Part shown: positions 26,465 to 35,845 of the stretch, piece after piece
How the letters are laid out: each line of letters opens with the position of its first letter
Position numbering within the stretch: the first letter of the stretch is position 1
Origin: Leeuwenhoekiella aestuarii
Lineage (GTDB): Bacteria; Bacteroidota; Bacteroidia; Flavobacteriales; Flavobacteriaceae
Reading direction: 5' to 3'
DNA length: 64,000 nt
Assembly (NCBI RefSeq): GCF_004104055.1
Contig: NZ_QOVJ01000009.1
Location: forward strand, 43,385 to 107,384
The notes under the pieces: generated by a model
Databases searched by the model: none
The model's input: the letters and a program-made list of their open reading frames with translations, nothing else
Told to the model about the DNA's origin: nothing
Made by a program: the position numbers and the translations under genes

Positions 26465-27940
26465 TCAGGCTTGTGAAAAAATAGACTTAAAGGCTACAAA
26501 GCCAAAACCAAAAAAGAGCATCAGGTGAAATAGCACCAGACCAAAATCCTGAATGGCAAACGCACTGTAAATGGCAAAGCCAAAATATAAAAAGAGCAGG
26601 CTCTCAATGATGGTGTTGAGCGACAGGTGTTTTTTAAGGTAAATGTTTGCCTTATAGCTGTCGCCTTTTTTCTTGATGTTGAATTTTGGTGTGCGTATAA
26701 ATTCAGACTTTTTACCAAAGTGTCCTTCTAAAACGGCCAGCGAATTGTGAACGCTAAAGCCCATGGCAATGGAGAAAAAGGTGAAAAACATCCCGATATA
26801 CCTGAGGAAATTCTTGAATCCACCACCGTGTATTTTTTTATAGGTTACCCAATAACACCCAAAAAAGATGATTGTACTCACGGCAAAAGCAGCAATCACA
26901 TTAAAATACCAGCTGTAGGCGGGATTGTTGTTTTTGATATATAAAACCGGGACGCTCAGGATCGCCACAAGTAATACCAGCAAAAACATGCTGCTGTTGA
27001 GCAGGTGAAAAAAGCTGTGAAATTTCGTCTTAAACGATACGGTAGGGTCTTTTAAAAGTCGGCCGTAAAGCTTCTGAAAATTTTCGGCGGCTCCTTTATT
27101 CCAGCGGAATTGTTGCGAGCGTGCAGCACTTATGGCTACGGGTAGTTCGGCTGGGGTTTCTACATCGATGAGGTATTTAAAATCCCATTTCTTGAGTTGT
27201 GCGCGGTAGCTGAGATCCAGATCTTCGGTAAGCGTGTCGCCCTGCCAGTTGCCGGCATCAAGGATGCAGGTTTTACGCCAGATACCTGCGGTACCGTTAA
27301 AGTTGATAAAGTGATGCCCAAAATTGCGGCCCACCTGTTCTAAAACAAAATGAAAATCAAGTGCAAATGCCTGAATTTTAGTCAATAGCGAGTAGTCGCG
27401 GTTGAGGTGTGCCCAGCGGGTTTGCACCACGCCAATTTTACTATCCTTGAAATACGGAACTGTCTTTTGCAACCAATCGGGATTGGGAACAAAGTCTGAA
27501 TCAAAAATGGCGATATAGTCACCTTTTGCGATCAGAAGTCCTTCTTTTAAAGCGCCGGCTTTAAAGCCGCTTCGGTCGGTACGGGTGATGTGTTTGATAT
27601 CAAGACCCTGGTCCTGTAATTGGTTTATTTGCTGGCGGGTAGTCTCAAGACTCGCATCGGTAGAGTCGTCAAGCACCTGTATTTCTAATTTGTCTTTAGG
27701 ATAATCGAGCTTTGCGATGCTCTCAAGCAATCGCTCTACTACATACATCTCGTTATAAAGTGGAAGCTGTACGGTTACAACCGGAATTTCTTCTGATTTT
27801 GAAAAGTCAAAAACAGGAGCATTTTCTATACTTTTTTTGGCTTTGAGGTAATTAAGCAGCAGGTTGAGCTGTGCCAGGCTGTATAAAAATATAACCGCCA
27901 GTGCCAGAGTATATAGGATGATTACTGCTGTCTCTATCAT
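26465..27940 (-). CDS. Processive family 2 glycosyltransferase, cellulose-synthase-like
   Basis: A 491-residue membrane GT2. One N-terminal membrane segment, then a GT-A domain with DD (91-92), DSD (147-149), TED (238-240) and QQFRW (276-280), i.e. the D,D,D,QxxRW set of processive beta-glycosyltransferases, then four to five C-terminal membrane segments. Such enzymes make beta-glucans, mannans or glycolipids; the product here is unknown. Its start overlaps the upstream GT2 gene by 4 bases, so both are translated together. A glucomannan- or ceramide-type glycolipid role is as possible as a polysaccharide. Confidence 0.88.
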   Translation of the reverse strand: MIETAVIILYTLALAVIFLYSLAQLNLLLNYLKAKKSIENAPVFDFSKSEEIPVVTVQLPLYNEMYVVERLLESIAKLDYPKDKLEIQVLDDSTDASLETTRQQINQLQDQGLDIKHITRTDRSGFKAGALKEGLLIAKGDYIAIFDSDFVPNPDWLQKTVPYFKDSKIGVVQTRWAHLNRDYSLLTKIQAFALDFHFVLEQVGRNFGHHFINFNGTAGIWRKTCILDAGNWQGDTLTEDLDLSYRAQLKKWDFKYLIDVETPAELPVAISAARSQQFRWNKGAAENFQKLYGRLLKDPTVSFKTKFHSFFHLLNSSMFLLVLLVAILSVPVLYIKNNNPAYSWYFNVIAAFAVSTIIFFGCYWVTYKKIHGGGFKNFLRYIGMFFTFFSIAMGFSVHNSLAVLEGHFGKKSEFIRTPKFNIKKKGDSYKANIYLKKHLSLNTIIESLLFLYFGFAIYSAFAIQDFGLVLFHLMLFFGFGFVAFKSIFSQA

Positions 27941-28626
27941 TTGAAACTGTATTTAAAAATCCAGCCCAAGATTTTTACACCGGCAAATATAGCACCTTTA
28001 ACGGTTCCTGAAACTTTTGATACGCCGATGCGGTTACGGTATTTTACGGGGATCTCGGTGTATGTAAGCTTTTGTTTTAAGGCTTTTAACTGCATCTCAA
28101 CCGTCCAGCCATAGGTTTTATCTTCCATTTTTAAGGCCAGAAGCTTATCGTATTTTATGGCTCTAAAAGGGCCCAAATCGGTAAATCGGGAACCAAAAAA
28201 CCAGCGCATCAGCGTTGTCGCCAGTGCGTTGCCAAAACGTTGCGGAAACGTCATACTGCCGTCTTCGCGCAGGCGTTTTACACGGGCACCAATTACAAAG
28301 TCGAGATTATCCTGAATGATGGGTTTAATCAATTCATCTAACTGCTCCGGGTAATCGCTGTAATCCCCATCCAGAAAAACCACAATATCCGGTTTGGTTT
28401 CTTTCGCAGCGATATAGCTCATTCCTTTAAGGCAGGCATAGCCGTAACCGGGATTGCTTTCGGTTAGGACTGTGGCTCCGGCTTTTTTTGCTGTTCTTTC
28501 AGTCTGATCTGTAGAATTGTTGCTCACCACAATAACTTCTTCTACGTGGTCTGGAACATCCTGTATGACCTGACCTATAGAGTCCTGCTCGTTAAATGCC
28601 GGAATAATTACATTAATTTTTTGCAT
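27937..28626 (-). CDS. Family 2 glycosyltransferase, dolichyl-phosphate-sugar synthase-like
   Basis: A 229-residue GT2 with NVIIPAFNEQDSIGQVI at the N-terminus, VVSNNSTDQT and the metal-binding VFLDGDYSDYPEQL. Later segments RFTDLGPFRAIKYD and TYGWTVEMQLKA are characteristic of DPG-synthase-like enzymes that charge polyprenyl phosphate with glucose or mannose. It would supply the lipid-linked donor for the GT87-like enzyme of the same cluster (inference). It overlaps its neighbours by 1 base upstream and 4 bases downstream. Confidence 0.87.
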   Translation of the reverse strand: MQKINVIIPAFNEQDSIGQVIQDVPDHVEEVIVVSNNSTDQTERTAKKAGATVLTESNPGYGYACLKGMSYIAAKETKPDIVVFLDGDYSDYPEQLDELIKPIIQDNLDFVIGARVKRLREDGSMTFPQRFGNALATTLMRWFFGSRFTDLGPFRAIKYDKLLALKMEDKTYGWTVEMQLKALKQKLTYTEIPVKYRNRIGVSKVSGTVKGAIFAGVKILGWIFKYSFK

Positions 28627-29096
28627 TAAAAGCGGGCGTTAGGGTTGTCCTTTTTAAACTGAGATATGCTCGTCCAACTTCCGGAGAGTTTATCTTGATC
28701 ATATCTATTAGCTTTTATAAGTTTTTCATTTTTGTAAAGCAAACCGTAACCTTCCTTTACGTTATTCTGATACTGAATTTTTTCTTTTTGGTTTTCTGAC
28801 CTGTAAACAATCCACCAATCTATTTTTTGATCCTGTTTATAGTGCCCCTCTCTTAAGAGTCTGGAGGTCTTGTCGTAATAAAACCAATATCCATTTTTTT
28901 GATCATTATGATATTCTCCTTTGGCTTTAACCACTCCTGATGGATAATAGTAATACCAATAAGCTTCTTTCTCAGAGCCTTTTTGCCATCCTTCAGCAAT
29001 TAATTTTCCGCTGGCGTCAAATTCCCGCACATAGGTTTTGCTTTCCTGAGAAATGCAAATGAAACCAATTAAACACAGTAAGGTTTTAAATATCAT
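28626..29096 (-). CDS. Secreted MORN-repeat (YwqK-like) protein
   Basis: A 156-residue protein with a short signal peptide (MIFKTLLCLIGFICISQ) and four or so MORN-variant repeats of about 22 residues (YYYPSGVVKAKGEYHNDQKN, YYDKTSRLLREGHYKQDQKI and so on). Homologues are named YwqK-family antitoxin on weak grounds; in Bacteroidetes they are mostly exported proteins of unknown function. It is first in the four-gene glycosyltransferase cluster, overlapping the next gene by one base, which suggests a part in the same envelope process. Confidence 0.72.
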   Translation of the reverse strand: MIFKTLLCLIGFICISQESKTYVREFDASGKLIAEGWQKGSEKEAYWYYYYPSGVVKAKGEYHNDQKNGYWFYYDKTSRLLREGHYKQDQKIDWWIVYRSENQKEKIQYQNNVKEGYGLLYKNEKLIKANRYDQDKLSGSWTSISQFKKDNPNARF

Positions 29097-29253
29097 GAAA
29101 TTATTAATGTAAGACGAAAAAGAATGATTGAACTAACATAGGGTTTTCAAGGATTGTATACGCAAAATCCGCTTTAAAGGTTTTTAACATAAGATTAAGA
29201 AAACTGAATTGTTGAATACAGCGTATGTGTCGTGTAACCAAAAATCTATAACG

Positions 29254-30135
29254 ATGAACTTAAATTTACGATTTCTTACTGGTGCTCTTTTTATGATGCC
29301 GGTTATGATGCTTGCCCAGAGTCCGGTAAGCGGCTTTATGAAAGTTAAAGGAGATGGGAGTATTACCGCCTCTTTTTCTTCGGAAAAATACGATGAAGTA
29401 TTTCTTGTACCACAAAAGGTAGATGGGGTACCCGTTTTTAATGAAGTTAAAACAATAAGTTACTCGCTTTATGCCGAGTATGGACTTTCAGATAATTTCA
29501 ACTTGGTATTTAATCTTCCTTATATCAAATCTGAAGGGCAAGCTATACCAGAAACCTTAGAAAATACAGGTTATGAGAATGAGCGCAAAGGCGTGCAGGA
29601 TGTGAGTCTTTACGGAAAATACCGTTTTGCTTCTAAAGCAACTCCTAACGGAATGATAGACTTTATCGCTGCTGCGGGTATTGAAACACCTTTGGGTGAT
29701 TATCGAGTAGACGAAGAATTACAATCTATTATAGCAATAGGTAATCGCTCTACAAATATTACAGGTCTTGCGATTGCATCTTACAAACACAATAACGGCA
29801 TTTTTGCCACGGGACAAATTGGTTACAGCTTGCGCAGTAATGATGTGCCTAATGCTTTGTTGAGTGAAGTTAAATTGGGCTATGCTGCTTCAAAATTTTA
29901 TTTAGAAGGGTATGTGGCTAATCAGTTATCAGATGATAGTGGGGTTGATATATTGGGAGAAGGCTTTAATGGATTCTTTCCTGCAACACGGGTTAACTAT
30001 ACGCGCTTAGGCTTCAATGCGTATGTGCCTGTTTATAAAGGTCTGGGTGTTTCCGGTGGATATTCAAATTACATCGAAGGACGTAACCTGGGTGATGCAG
30101 ATGGTTTTAACTGGGGAGTGACGTATTCATTCTAA
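29254..30135 (+). CDS. Outer membrane beta-barrel protein (phenol-degradation meta-pathway/transporter-like)
   Basis: A 293-residue protein from ATG 29254 (MNLNLRFLTGALFMMPVMML, signal peptide ending LAQS); the open frame begins 15 residues earlier. The body is amphipathic strands: YAEYGLSDNFNLVFNLPYI, VSLYGKYRF, GIETPLGDY, ending in WGVTYSF, the terminal Phe of outer membrane barrels. It resembles the barrel proteins grouped as phenol MetA-pathway or transporter family. Substrate unknown. The fasciclin lipoprotein gene starts 36 bases downstream and is likely co-transcribed. Confidence 0.72.
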   Translation: MNLNLRFLTGALFMMPVMMLAQSPVSGFMKVKGDGSITASFSSEKYDEVFLVPQKVDGVPVFNEVKTISYSLYAEYGLSDNFNLVFNLPYIKSEGQAIPETLENTGYENERKGVQDVSLYGKYRFASKATPNGMIDFIAAAGIETPLGDYRVDEELQSIIAIGNRSTNITGLAIASYKHNNGIFATGQIGYSLRSNDVPNALLSEVKLGYAASKFYLEGYVANQLSDDSGVDILGEGFNGFFPATRVNYTRLGFNAYVPVYKGLGVSGGYSNYIEGRNLGDADGFNWGVTYSF

Positions 30136-30170
30136 AAATCAAAAATTTCAATAACTACATAAAAGATATT

Positions 30171-31187
30171 ATGAAAAATATATACAAATATACTGGTGTC
30201 GCACTAGCCTTTTTAGGTGCTGTTTTAAACACATCTTGTGAAACCGATAGTGCTTATGAAGATGAGCCTGCATCTATTGCAGCAATAGCTGTAGCTAATC
30301 CTGATTTTAGCACTTTAGAAACTGCTGCTGTGTTAGGAGATGTAGCTTTAACTTTGAGTAACAGTAATTCAAATGATGCTTCTGGCGACTTTACTGTTTT
30401 TGCTCCTACAAATGCTGCATTTGCACGTCTGGGGCTTGAAGAAGCAACATTAGGCGTTTTGCAACAACCTTTTTTGAAAAGTACATTGCTGTATCACGTT
30501 TCTAACGGTAATTTGCTTTCAAATTCTACTACAGATGGAGTAACTGCGCCTTCACTTTTAGGTCCAACACGTCGTTTTATTGAACGCGACGGAGCTATAT
30601 ATATTAACGGTTCTGAGATTTTAGCTACAGACATATCAGCTTCAAATGGAACCGTACACGTGATTGACAAAGTGATGATTGCATCAGGAGCAGATGTAGT
30701 ACAAACAGCTTTGGCATTAAATGATGCAAACGTATTTAAAAACCCGGAGCTTACATTTTTAGTTGCGGCTGTAGTTTATGCTGATTTAGCAGGTGCTTTG
30801 AGCAATCCTGATGCTAGTTTTACTGTTTTTGCTCCTACTGATTCAGCTTTTAAAGCTGTTTTAGAAGCTGTACTTGGTGATGATTACACTGGTACTACAG
30901 ATGATATAGCAAAATTAGATATGGTTTTAGGTGCTGGTACAGTACAAGCAATTTTATTAAATCACGTATTTGCAGATGTTTCTGAGGGTAAATTTACTTC
31001 AGAATTAAATGCAGGTACTTATGATGCATTAGGATCAGATGATATAACACTAGGAACATTTACAGATGGCGTGCTTAGTGTAAGTGGTTCTGGTAATACT
31101 GCTCCTGCAAATATGGTAATTCCAGATGTACAAACCACAAACGGTATTGTACACGTAATTGATCAGGTGTTATTACCTGTCCTATAA
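30171..31187 (+). CDS. Lipoprotein with two fasciclin (FAS1) domains
   Basis: A 338-residue lipoprotein (lipobox ending LNTSC, Cys near residue 23). Two FAS1 domains follow, about 33-165 and 175-338; each has the FTVFAPTNAAF / FTVFAPTDSAF box and the second conserved box ending in GTVHVIDKVM / GIVHVIDQVL. FAS1 domains mediate adhesion and protein-protein contacts on the surface. Likely in one transcript with the upstream beta-barrel gene. A perfect hairpin terminator lies 33 bases after the stop. Confidence 0.92.
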   Translation: MKNIYKYTGVALAFLGAVLNTSCETDSAYEDEPASIAAIAVANPDFSTLETAAVLGDVALTLSNSNSNDASGDFTVFAPTNAAFARLGLEEATLGVLQQPFLKSTLLYHVSNGNLLSNSTTDGVTAPSLLGPTRRFIERDGAIYINGSEILATDISASNGTVHVIDKVMIASGADVVQTALALNDANVFKNPELTFLVAAVVYADLAGALSNPDASFTVFAPTDSAFKAVLEAVLGDDYTGTTDDIAKLDMVLGAGTVQAILLNHVFADVSEGKFTSELNAGTYDALGSDDITLGTFTDGVLSVSGSGNTAPANMVIPDVQTTNGIVHVIDQVLLPVL

Positions 31188-31220
31188 AAATAATTTTTGT
31201 TTAGTTTGGATTTTGATTAG

Positions 31221-31248
31221 GGACAGTAGCACGGCTACTGTCCTTTTT
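31221..31248 (+). terminator. Hairpin terminator after the fasciclin gene
   Basis: Perfect 10-bp stem GGACAGTAGC / GCTACTGTCC, three-base loop, followed by five T residues. Confidence 0.9.
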
Positions 31249-31373
31249 CGATTTTCAGACCGCCAGAAATTATCAAATCTAGGGTTAAGCATTTTAACAG
31301 GATAAGAAAAACCAAATTACATTTTACTGCGTAAATGAAGTAGATAATGTTTGTTTAATATTGATTTGTTAGC

Positions 31374-31404
31374 AAAGGCGCGGGTGGAGATCTGTGCCTT
31401 TTTT
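31374..31404 (+). terminator. Second hairpin with T-run
   Basis: AAAGGCGC / GTGCCTTT (one G-T pair) with a 12-base loop and T residues after it. It is 126 bases past the first terminator, with no gene between; a backup terminator, or the 3-prime end of an unrecognised small RNA. Confidence 0.5.
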
Positions 31405-31428
31405 AATGCTTTTGATTAAGGTTTTAAC

Positions 31429-31442
31429 GCTTTCGCGAAAGC
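31429..31442. repeat. Perfect palindrome GCTTTCGCGAAAGC
   Basis: Fourteen-base perfect palindrome at the 3-prime end of the PLDc_N gene. I recall this type of motif as frequent in Flavobacteriaceae genomes, but that is from memory; a related CTTTCGCGAAA occurs inside the GT39 gene near 17573. Confidence 0.5.
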
Positions 31443-31657
31443 TAAACCGTATCAATACGCTGCTGTCTGCCCATAGCAAAATAGAGGATTGAACCAAAAA
31501 TGTTGAAAAAGATTACAATCAAAACCCAAATGATTTTGTTGTTACCTTTAAACTCGTGACGTACGATATCTACTAAGGCAATTATTGGAAGAATTATTCC
31601 TAAACCTAAACCAAGTATTAACATAATCTGCCAGGGGCCTACCATTCCTAAAAACAT
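31442..31657 (-). CDS. Small membrane protein with PLDc_N domain
   Basis: A 71-residue protein with two membrane segments and the PLDc_N pattern (WQIMLILGLGLGIILPIIALVDIVRHEF, then KIIWVLIVIFFNIFGSILYFAMGR). This domain precedes phospholipase D nuclease domains in some proteins but is most often found alone, as here. Function unknown; membrane located. It lies 47 bases downstream of the Fe-S protein gene on the same strand. Confidence 0.8.
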   Translation of the reverse strand: MFLGMVGPWQIMLILGLGLGIILPIIALVDIVRHEFKGNNKIIWVLIVIFFNIFGSILYFAMGRQQRIDTV

Positions 31658-31704
31658 ATGTAAATTTTAGAGTGAATTTTAAAAATACAAAAGATAATCC
31701 TATT

Positions 31705-33294
31705 CTAGTTTTGATTCAAATAATCCATAAGGTCTACATCATTACCAAGCAATACTTCACGGCTGTTGATGCGATTATCTGTAGCAGCATTTTCTAATTT
31801 TAGAACGCCGCGCGGGCAAACTGCAGAACAAATACCACAACCTACACAACTGGCGCGTACAATATTTTCGCCTTTCTGCGCATAAGCACGTACGTCAATT
31901 CCCATTTCGCAGTAACTGGAGCAGTTTCCACAGGAAATGCACTGTCCGCCATTTGTCGTGATTCTGAATTTTGAAAAGAGTCTTTGCTGAAGGCCTAAAA
32001 TTGCAGCCATTGGGCAGCCAAAACGGCACCACACACGATTGCCGAAAATAGGGTAGAAGCCTGTACCAATTACTCCACTAAAAATACTACCAATTAGAAA
32101 ACCATAAGTTGTACGCAAGGTTTCTGCCGGGATTAAAAAGAGTGTGCTTCCGCTGGTATAATGAATACCTATTAAGGTTAAAACAATCACTAAATACCCA
32201 ATAGCGCCATAACGCGCATCTTTTTGCAACTCTTCTTTCTTAAAAATCCATATTGCGGCAAAAAGCAGCGTTAAAAAAACACCCACGCCAATCAGAAAAA
32301 TATCTTTAGTGAGCCAGTATTTATCAGGGTCGTAACCCAGGTATGTAGAAATTACAGCTGTTGTCATCACTACCACAAAAACCAAAACACTGTGCACAAC
32401 CCAGCGTTCTACCTTCCACGCAAATTCGCTCTTATCACTAAGGTGTCTAAAGGAATCACCGGCAGTTTCTGCGAGTCCGCCACAGCCGCAAACCCAACTG
32501 CAATACCAGCGTTTACCGTATTTGTAAGTGAGTATAGGCGTAATTACAAAAATTGAAGCAATACCAAATAGCAATAATGCCAACCCGATATCACCGGCTG
32601 AAATAAAATCATCTACGCGGTACTGCTCAAAATTATAATAATTGAGCGGCCATACATTTTTTATGTCGTAATACGGAAGACTGAATTCATCAGAATTTAA
32701 ACGCGCCATAAATTCTGGAATTAAAAAAGCAAAAGCTGTCTGAAAAAACATAACGCTTATTGTTCGCAAGCGCTCATAACGGTTGTGGCGGTACTTCCAT
32801 AGAAATTTAATACCAAAACCTAAAATAGCAATGGTGTATAAAGTCCCGTAAACAAACCATTGGCTGGCTGGGTTTCCACTTAGAATTTTACTCAAAGGAT
32901 CAAAAAGTGCAATGAGACCAGTGTTTTCTCCTTCTGCACTAAGGCCTAGCAAATCAGCTTTAAAATAAAGAACAACGTAAAACCCGGTTAGAGCAAGGCC
33001 GGCAACCCAGGCCAGAAAGCCACGGCTGGAAATAGATTTAAACCAGACGCCATCATTTTTAATCCCCTCTTGTTTGTCAGCATAGGCTCCGTAGGAAAAA
33101 AGAAGAATCCCACCAAAAATTGAAACAAGCGAGAGTGTAAGCCACAATGCTTTGTTAGGTAAATTAATGTTGAATAAAGCGAGTAATAAAATGATGAGAC
33201 CGCCCACAACAATTGCTGTACTTACTTTCTGAACACTGTTTATAGAAGCTGGTGGCTGACCGGTAAGCGATAGATCTCGTTGTATGCTGCTCAT
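31705..33294 (-). CDS. Membrane 4Fe-4S protein, NosR/NapH-like
   Basis: A 529-residue protein with about ten membrane segments. Cysteine motifs: CSWVCGCGG (265-273), CRFGCP (423-428) and two ferredoxin-like clusters, C452-C455-C458-C462 and C483-C486-C489-C493. The pattern of a polytopic membrane domain with two CxxxC-type motifs and a C-terminal pair of 4Fe-4S clusters matches NosR/NapH/RdxA-type electron-transfer proteins that feed electrons from quinol to periplasmic or membrane targets. No N-terminal FMN domain is present and no nos genes are in the window. Two bases separate it from the upstream flavoprotein gene, so the two form an electron-transfer pair. Confidence 0.85.
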   Translation of the reverse strand: MSSIQRDLSLTGQPPASINSVQKVSTAIVVGGLIILLLALFNINLPNKALWLTLSLVSIFGGILLFSYGAYADKQEGIKNDGVWFKSISSRGFLAWVAGLALTGFYVVLYFKADLLGLSAEGENTGLIALFDPLSKILSGNPASQWFVYGTLYTIAILGFGIKFLWKYRHNRYERLRTISVMFFQTAFAFLIPEFMARLNSDEFSLPYYDIKNVWPLNYYNFEQYRVDDFISAGDIGLALLLFGIASIFVITPILTYKYGKRWYCSWVCGCGGLAETAGDSFRHLSDKSEFAWKVERWVVHSVLVFVVVMTTAVISTYLGYDPDKYWLTKDIFLIGVGVFLTLLFAAIWIFKKEELQKDARYGAIGYLVIVLTLIGIHYTSGSTLFLIPAETLRTTYGFLIGSIFSGVIGTGFYPIFGNRVWCRFGCPMAAILGLQQRLFSKFRITTNGGQCISCGNCSSYCEMGIDVRAYAQKGENIVRASCVGCGICSAVCPRGVLKLENAATDNRINSREVLLGNDVDLMDYLNQN

Positions 33295-33296
33295 AG

Positions 33297-34598
33297 TTAT
33301 GCGATTTGTTTTGAAGCGTTGTAAGTAGCTTGTATGTGTGATTCGTATTTTTTGTAAAACTCAGGGTCAAAATTTGCCTGACTTAAATGCTGTAGCACAT
33401 ATTCAACAGACTTGTGTTCATTGAGCCAGCGATCTAAAACCTCGTGTCGCATTCTGATTCCAAAAGTGTTAATTCCTAAAAATTGTAAGGATTCTTTGTG
33501 AAAGGCGATTGTGATACATTTTGTATTGTCAGGATGTTTCCAATGAAAATGTTGCTCGTAGTCTTTTTTATTTTTGGTACTGAAGACCCAGCCATAGGTT
33601 TGATATTCGATATCAAAAAATTTAGCGCTATTAAACCAGTTTCCAGGATTGTATTCAAAGGGTGTTCCGCAGATGGTTTGAGCTACTGTTTCTCCCATCA
33701 TACGGCCGGTATACCATACCGCTTCAATCGGTTTGCGCAAGCCTATGGCTTCACGCTGTCGTGCACAGTCGCCAATGGCATAAACATTTTTAACATTGGT
33801 TTCAAGCAATCTATTTACGAGTATCCCTTTATCGGTTTCTATACCGCTGTCTTTCAGAAAGTCGATTTTTGGTTTTACTCCGGTGGTGATGCCAACTAAA
33901 TTACATGGAATTTCTTCTCCTTTTTTTGTAACTATAGCTTGTACATTTCCGGTGCCGTTGTCTATAATTTTATCGAGTTCTTCTTCGTGACGAAGGTCAA
34001 TACCATGACTTAAAATATGTTCAGAAATCAATTGAGCTTCGGCATCAGGCAAAACACCAGACCAGAACCCTTTTTCTCGCACCAGGAGGGTCACATCAAT
34101 TTTACGAGTGTGAAGCATTTCAGCTAATTCAACACCTATAAGTCCGCCGCCAATAATCACGGCTTTTGGGCAAACCTCATTATTGGGTGCGTTATGCTCT
34201 AACAATTCCAGATCCTGTTTAGAGACCAAACCCTGAACACCTTTAAGATCCTGACCTTCCCAGCCGTATTTTGCAGGAATAGAACCGGTAGCTAAAATAA
34301 GTGTGTCGTACTTTAGTTTTTGACCATCTGCTAAATGAAGTATTTGCTCTTGAGGGTTTATTTTTTCGACATAAGCCTGTAGTAAATCAATTTGGTTTTT
34401 AGCCCAGAATTTGTCTTCATACGGTTTGAGATCTTTCCAGCGCATATGGCCCATATACACATACATCAATGCCGTACGCGAGAAAAAATGCTCACTTTCG
34501 GCAGAAATAAGGGTTATTTTTTTATCTGAATTTTTGCGGATGTGACGCGCAGCCGTAACTCCTGCTATACCATTACCCACAATAACCACGTGCTCCAT
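33297..34598 (-). CDS. FAD/NAD(P)-dependent pyridine nucleotide-disulphide-type oxidoreductase
   Basis: A 433-residue flavoprotein with FAD motif GNGIAGVTAA at the N-terminus, ATGSIPAKYG in the middle, the NAD(P) motif IIGGGLIGVELAEML (near 150) and the second FAD motif VYAIGDCA (near 275). The C-terminal 110 residues are unlike simple ferredoxin reductases and may dock the partner. It belongs with nitrite-reductase/rubredoxin-reductase-like enzymes. Its stop is two bases from the start of the NosR/NapH-like gene, so it probably passes electrons between NAD(P)H and that membrane Fe-S protein. Confidence 0.85.
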   Translation of the reverse strand: MEHVVIVGNGIAGVTAARHIRKNSDKKITLISAESEHFFSRTALMYVYMGHMRWKDLKPYEDKFWAKNQIDLLQAYVEKINPQEQILHLADGQKLKYDTLILATGSIPAKYGWEGQDLKGVQGLVSKQDLELLEHNAPNNEVCPKAVIIGGGLIGVELAEMLHTRKIDVTLLVREKGFWSGVLPDAEAQLISEHILSHGIDLRHEEELDKIIDNGTGNVQAIVTKKGEEIPCNLVGITTGVKPKIDFLKDSGIETDKGILVNRLLETNVKNVYAIGDCARQREAIGLRKPIEAVWYTGRMMGETVAQTICGTPFEYNPGNWFNSAKFFDIEYQTYGWVFSTKNKKDYEQHFHWKHPDNTKCITIAFHKESLQFLGINTFGIRMRHEVLDRWLNEHKSVEYVLQHLSQANFDPEFYKKYESHIQATYNASKQIA

Positions 34599-34722
34599 AT
34601 CTTTAGCTGTTGAGAATACTTACAAGATAAGAACTTAGCAGGCTCTTAAAATCTTTTTAACTGCATTTTTAGACGAAAGAAAACACAAGAGCTATCTAAA
34701 AATTTCCAGTATTTTTAACGTG

Positions 34723-35748
34723 ATGAGAATAGATATTCGTTTTTTACTTGTTTTAGTTGTTGCCATTTGCATTACAGCATGCTCTGCAACACCCGTTGCC
34801 GGGCAACAGATTAATGGGGTTAGTTTTGTTTCGTCAAAAGATAACTTGACGCAATCACATATAGACCCTATTCTTAATGTAGGGGCAAGTCACGCAGCGG
34901 TTATGCCGTTTGCTTTTGTGCGTGATAAAAATCATCCTGAGCTGCAATTCAATTCAGAAAGACAGTGGTTTGGTGAGCGATATACCGGTGTGAAACAATA
35001 TGTCGAAGCTTTGCATCAGAATGATATTAAGGTGATGATAAAACCGCATATCTGGATTTGGCGAGGTGTATTTACAGGCGATATGAAAATGGACTCAGAA
35101 GCAGACTGGGAGCTTTTTGAAAAAAGTTATGAAGACTACATTTTGCTATATGCAGCATTAGCCGAAGAAACTCACGCAGAGTTGTTTTGCATAGGAACCG
35201 AACTTTACAATTTTACAAAAGAGCGTCCTGAGTTTTGGGCTTCTTTAATTGAAAAAGTACGCAATGTTTTTTCAGGTAAGTTGACGTATGCAGAAAATTG
35301 GGATAAAGTTGGTGAAGTAACATTTTGGAGTGACTTAGATTTTATAGGTGCTGACGCTTATTTTCCGGTTACTGATGAGGTTACACCCACAACAGCTAAA
35401 GCTAAAGGAGGCTGGGAGCCGCATAAAAAATTGCTGGTATCGCTTTCGCAGAGGTATAGTAAACCCATCTTATTTACCGAGTTTGGATACCGAAGTGCAG
35501 ATTATGCGGGAAAAGAACCTTGGGTAAGCGATCGTCATGACGGGAAAATGAATGCTAAAGCTCAGGCTAATTTATACGAAGCGGTATTTGAAACGTTTTG
35601 GGACGAAGAGTGGTTTGCAGGCGGTTTTGCATGGAAATGGTTTCACAATCACGACCGCGCTATACAAGAAGAAAACAACCGTTTTACTCCGCAGGGAAAA
35701 GAAGCAGAACAGATTTTAAAAAAGTGGTATGAAAGAGATGTTAAATAA
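34723..35748 (+). CDS. Glycoside hydrolase family 113-like lipoprotein
   Basis: A 341-residue protein from ATG 34723 (a GTG codon directly before it extends the frame). Lipobox ICITAC with Cys20. TIM-barrel features: MIKPHIWIWRG (105-115), the likely acid/base E160 in CIGTELYNF, GADAYFP (209-215) and the likely nucleophile E253 in LFTEFGYRS. This set fits GH113, known for endo-beta-mannanase activity, though family members in Bacteroidetes are poorly studied. It acts at the envelope surface or periplasm. Divergent from the flavoprotein operon and apparently alone. Confidence 0.82.
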   Translation: MRIDIRFLLVLVVAICITACSATPVAGQQINGVSFVSSKDNLTQSHIDPILNVGASHAAVMPFAFVRDKNHPELQFNSERQWFGERYTGVKQYVEALHQNDIKVMIKPHIWIWRGVFTGDMKMDSEADWELFEKSYEDYILLYAALAEETHAELFCIGTELYNFTKERPEFWASLIEKVRNVFSGKLTYAENWDKVGEVTFWSDLDFIGADAYFPVTDEVTPTTAKAKGGWEPHKKLLVSLSQRYSKPILFTEFGYRSADYAGKEPWVSDRHDGKMNAKAQANLYEAVFETFWDEEWFAGGFAWKWFHNHDRAIQEENNRFTPQGKEAEQILKKWYERDVK

Positions 35749-35845
35749 CCGCATTAAGTGTCAAACTCTTGCCAATTGATATTTGTTTAAGACCTTGATT
35801 TTGTGATTAGTTCTAGTTTAGCATAACTAACTAAAAATTCTAATT

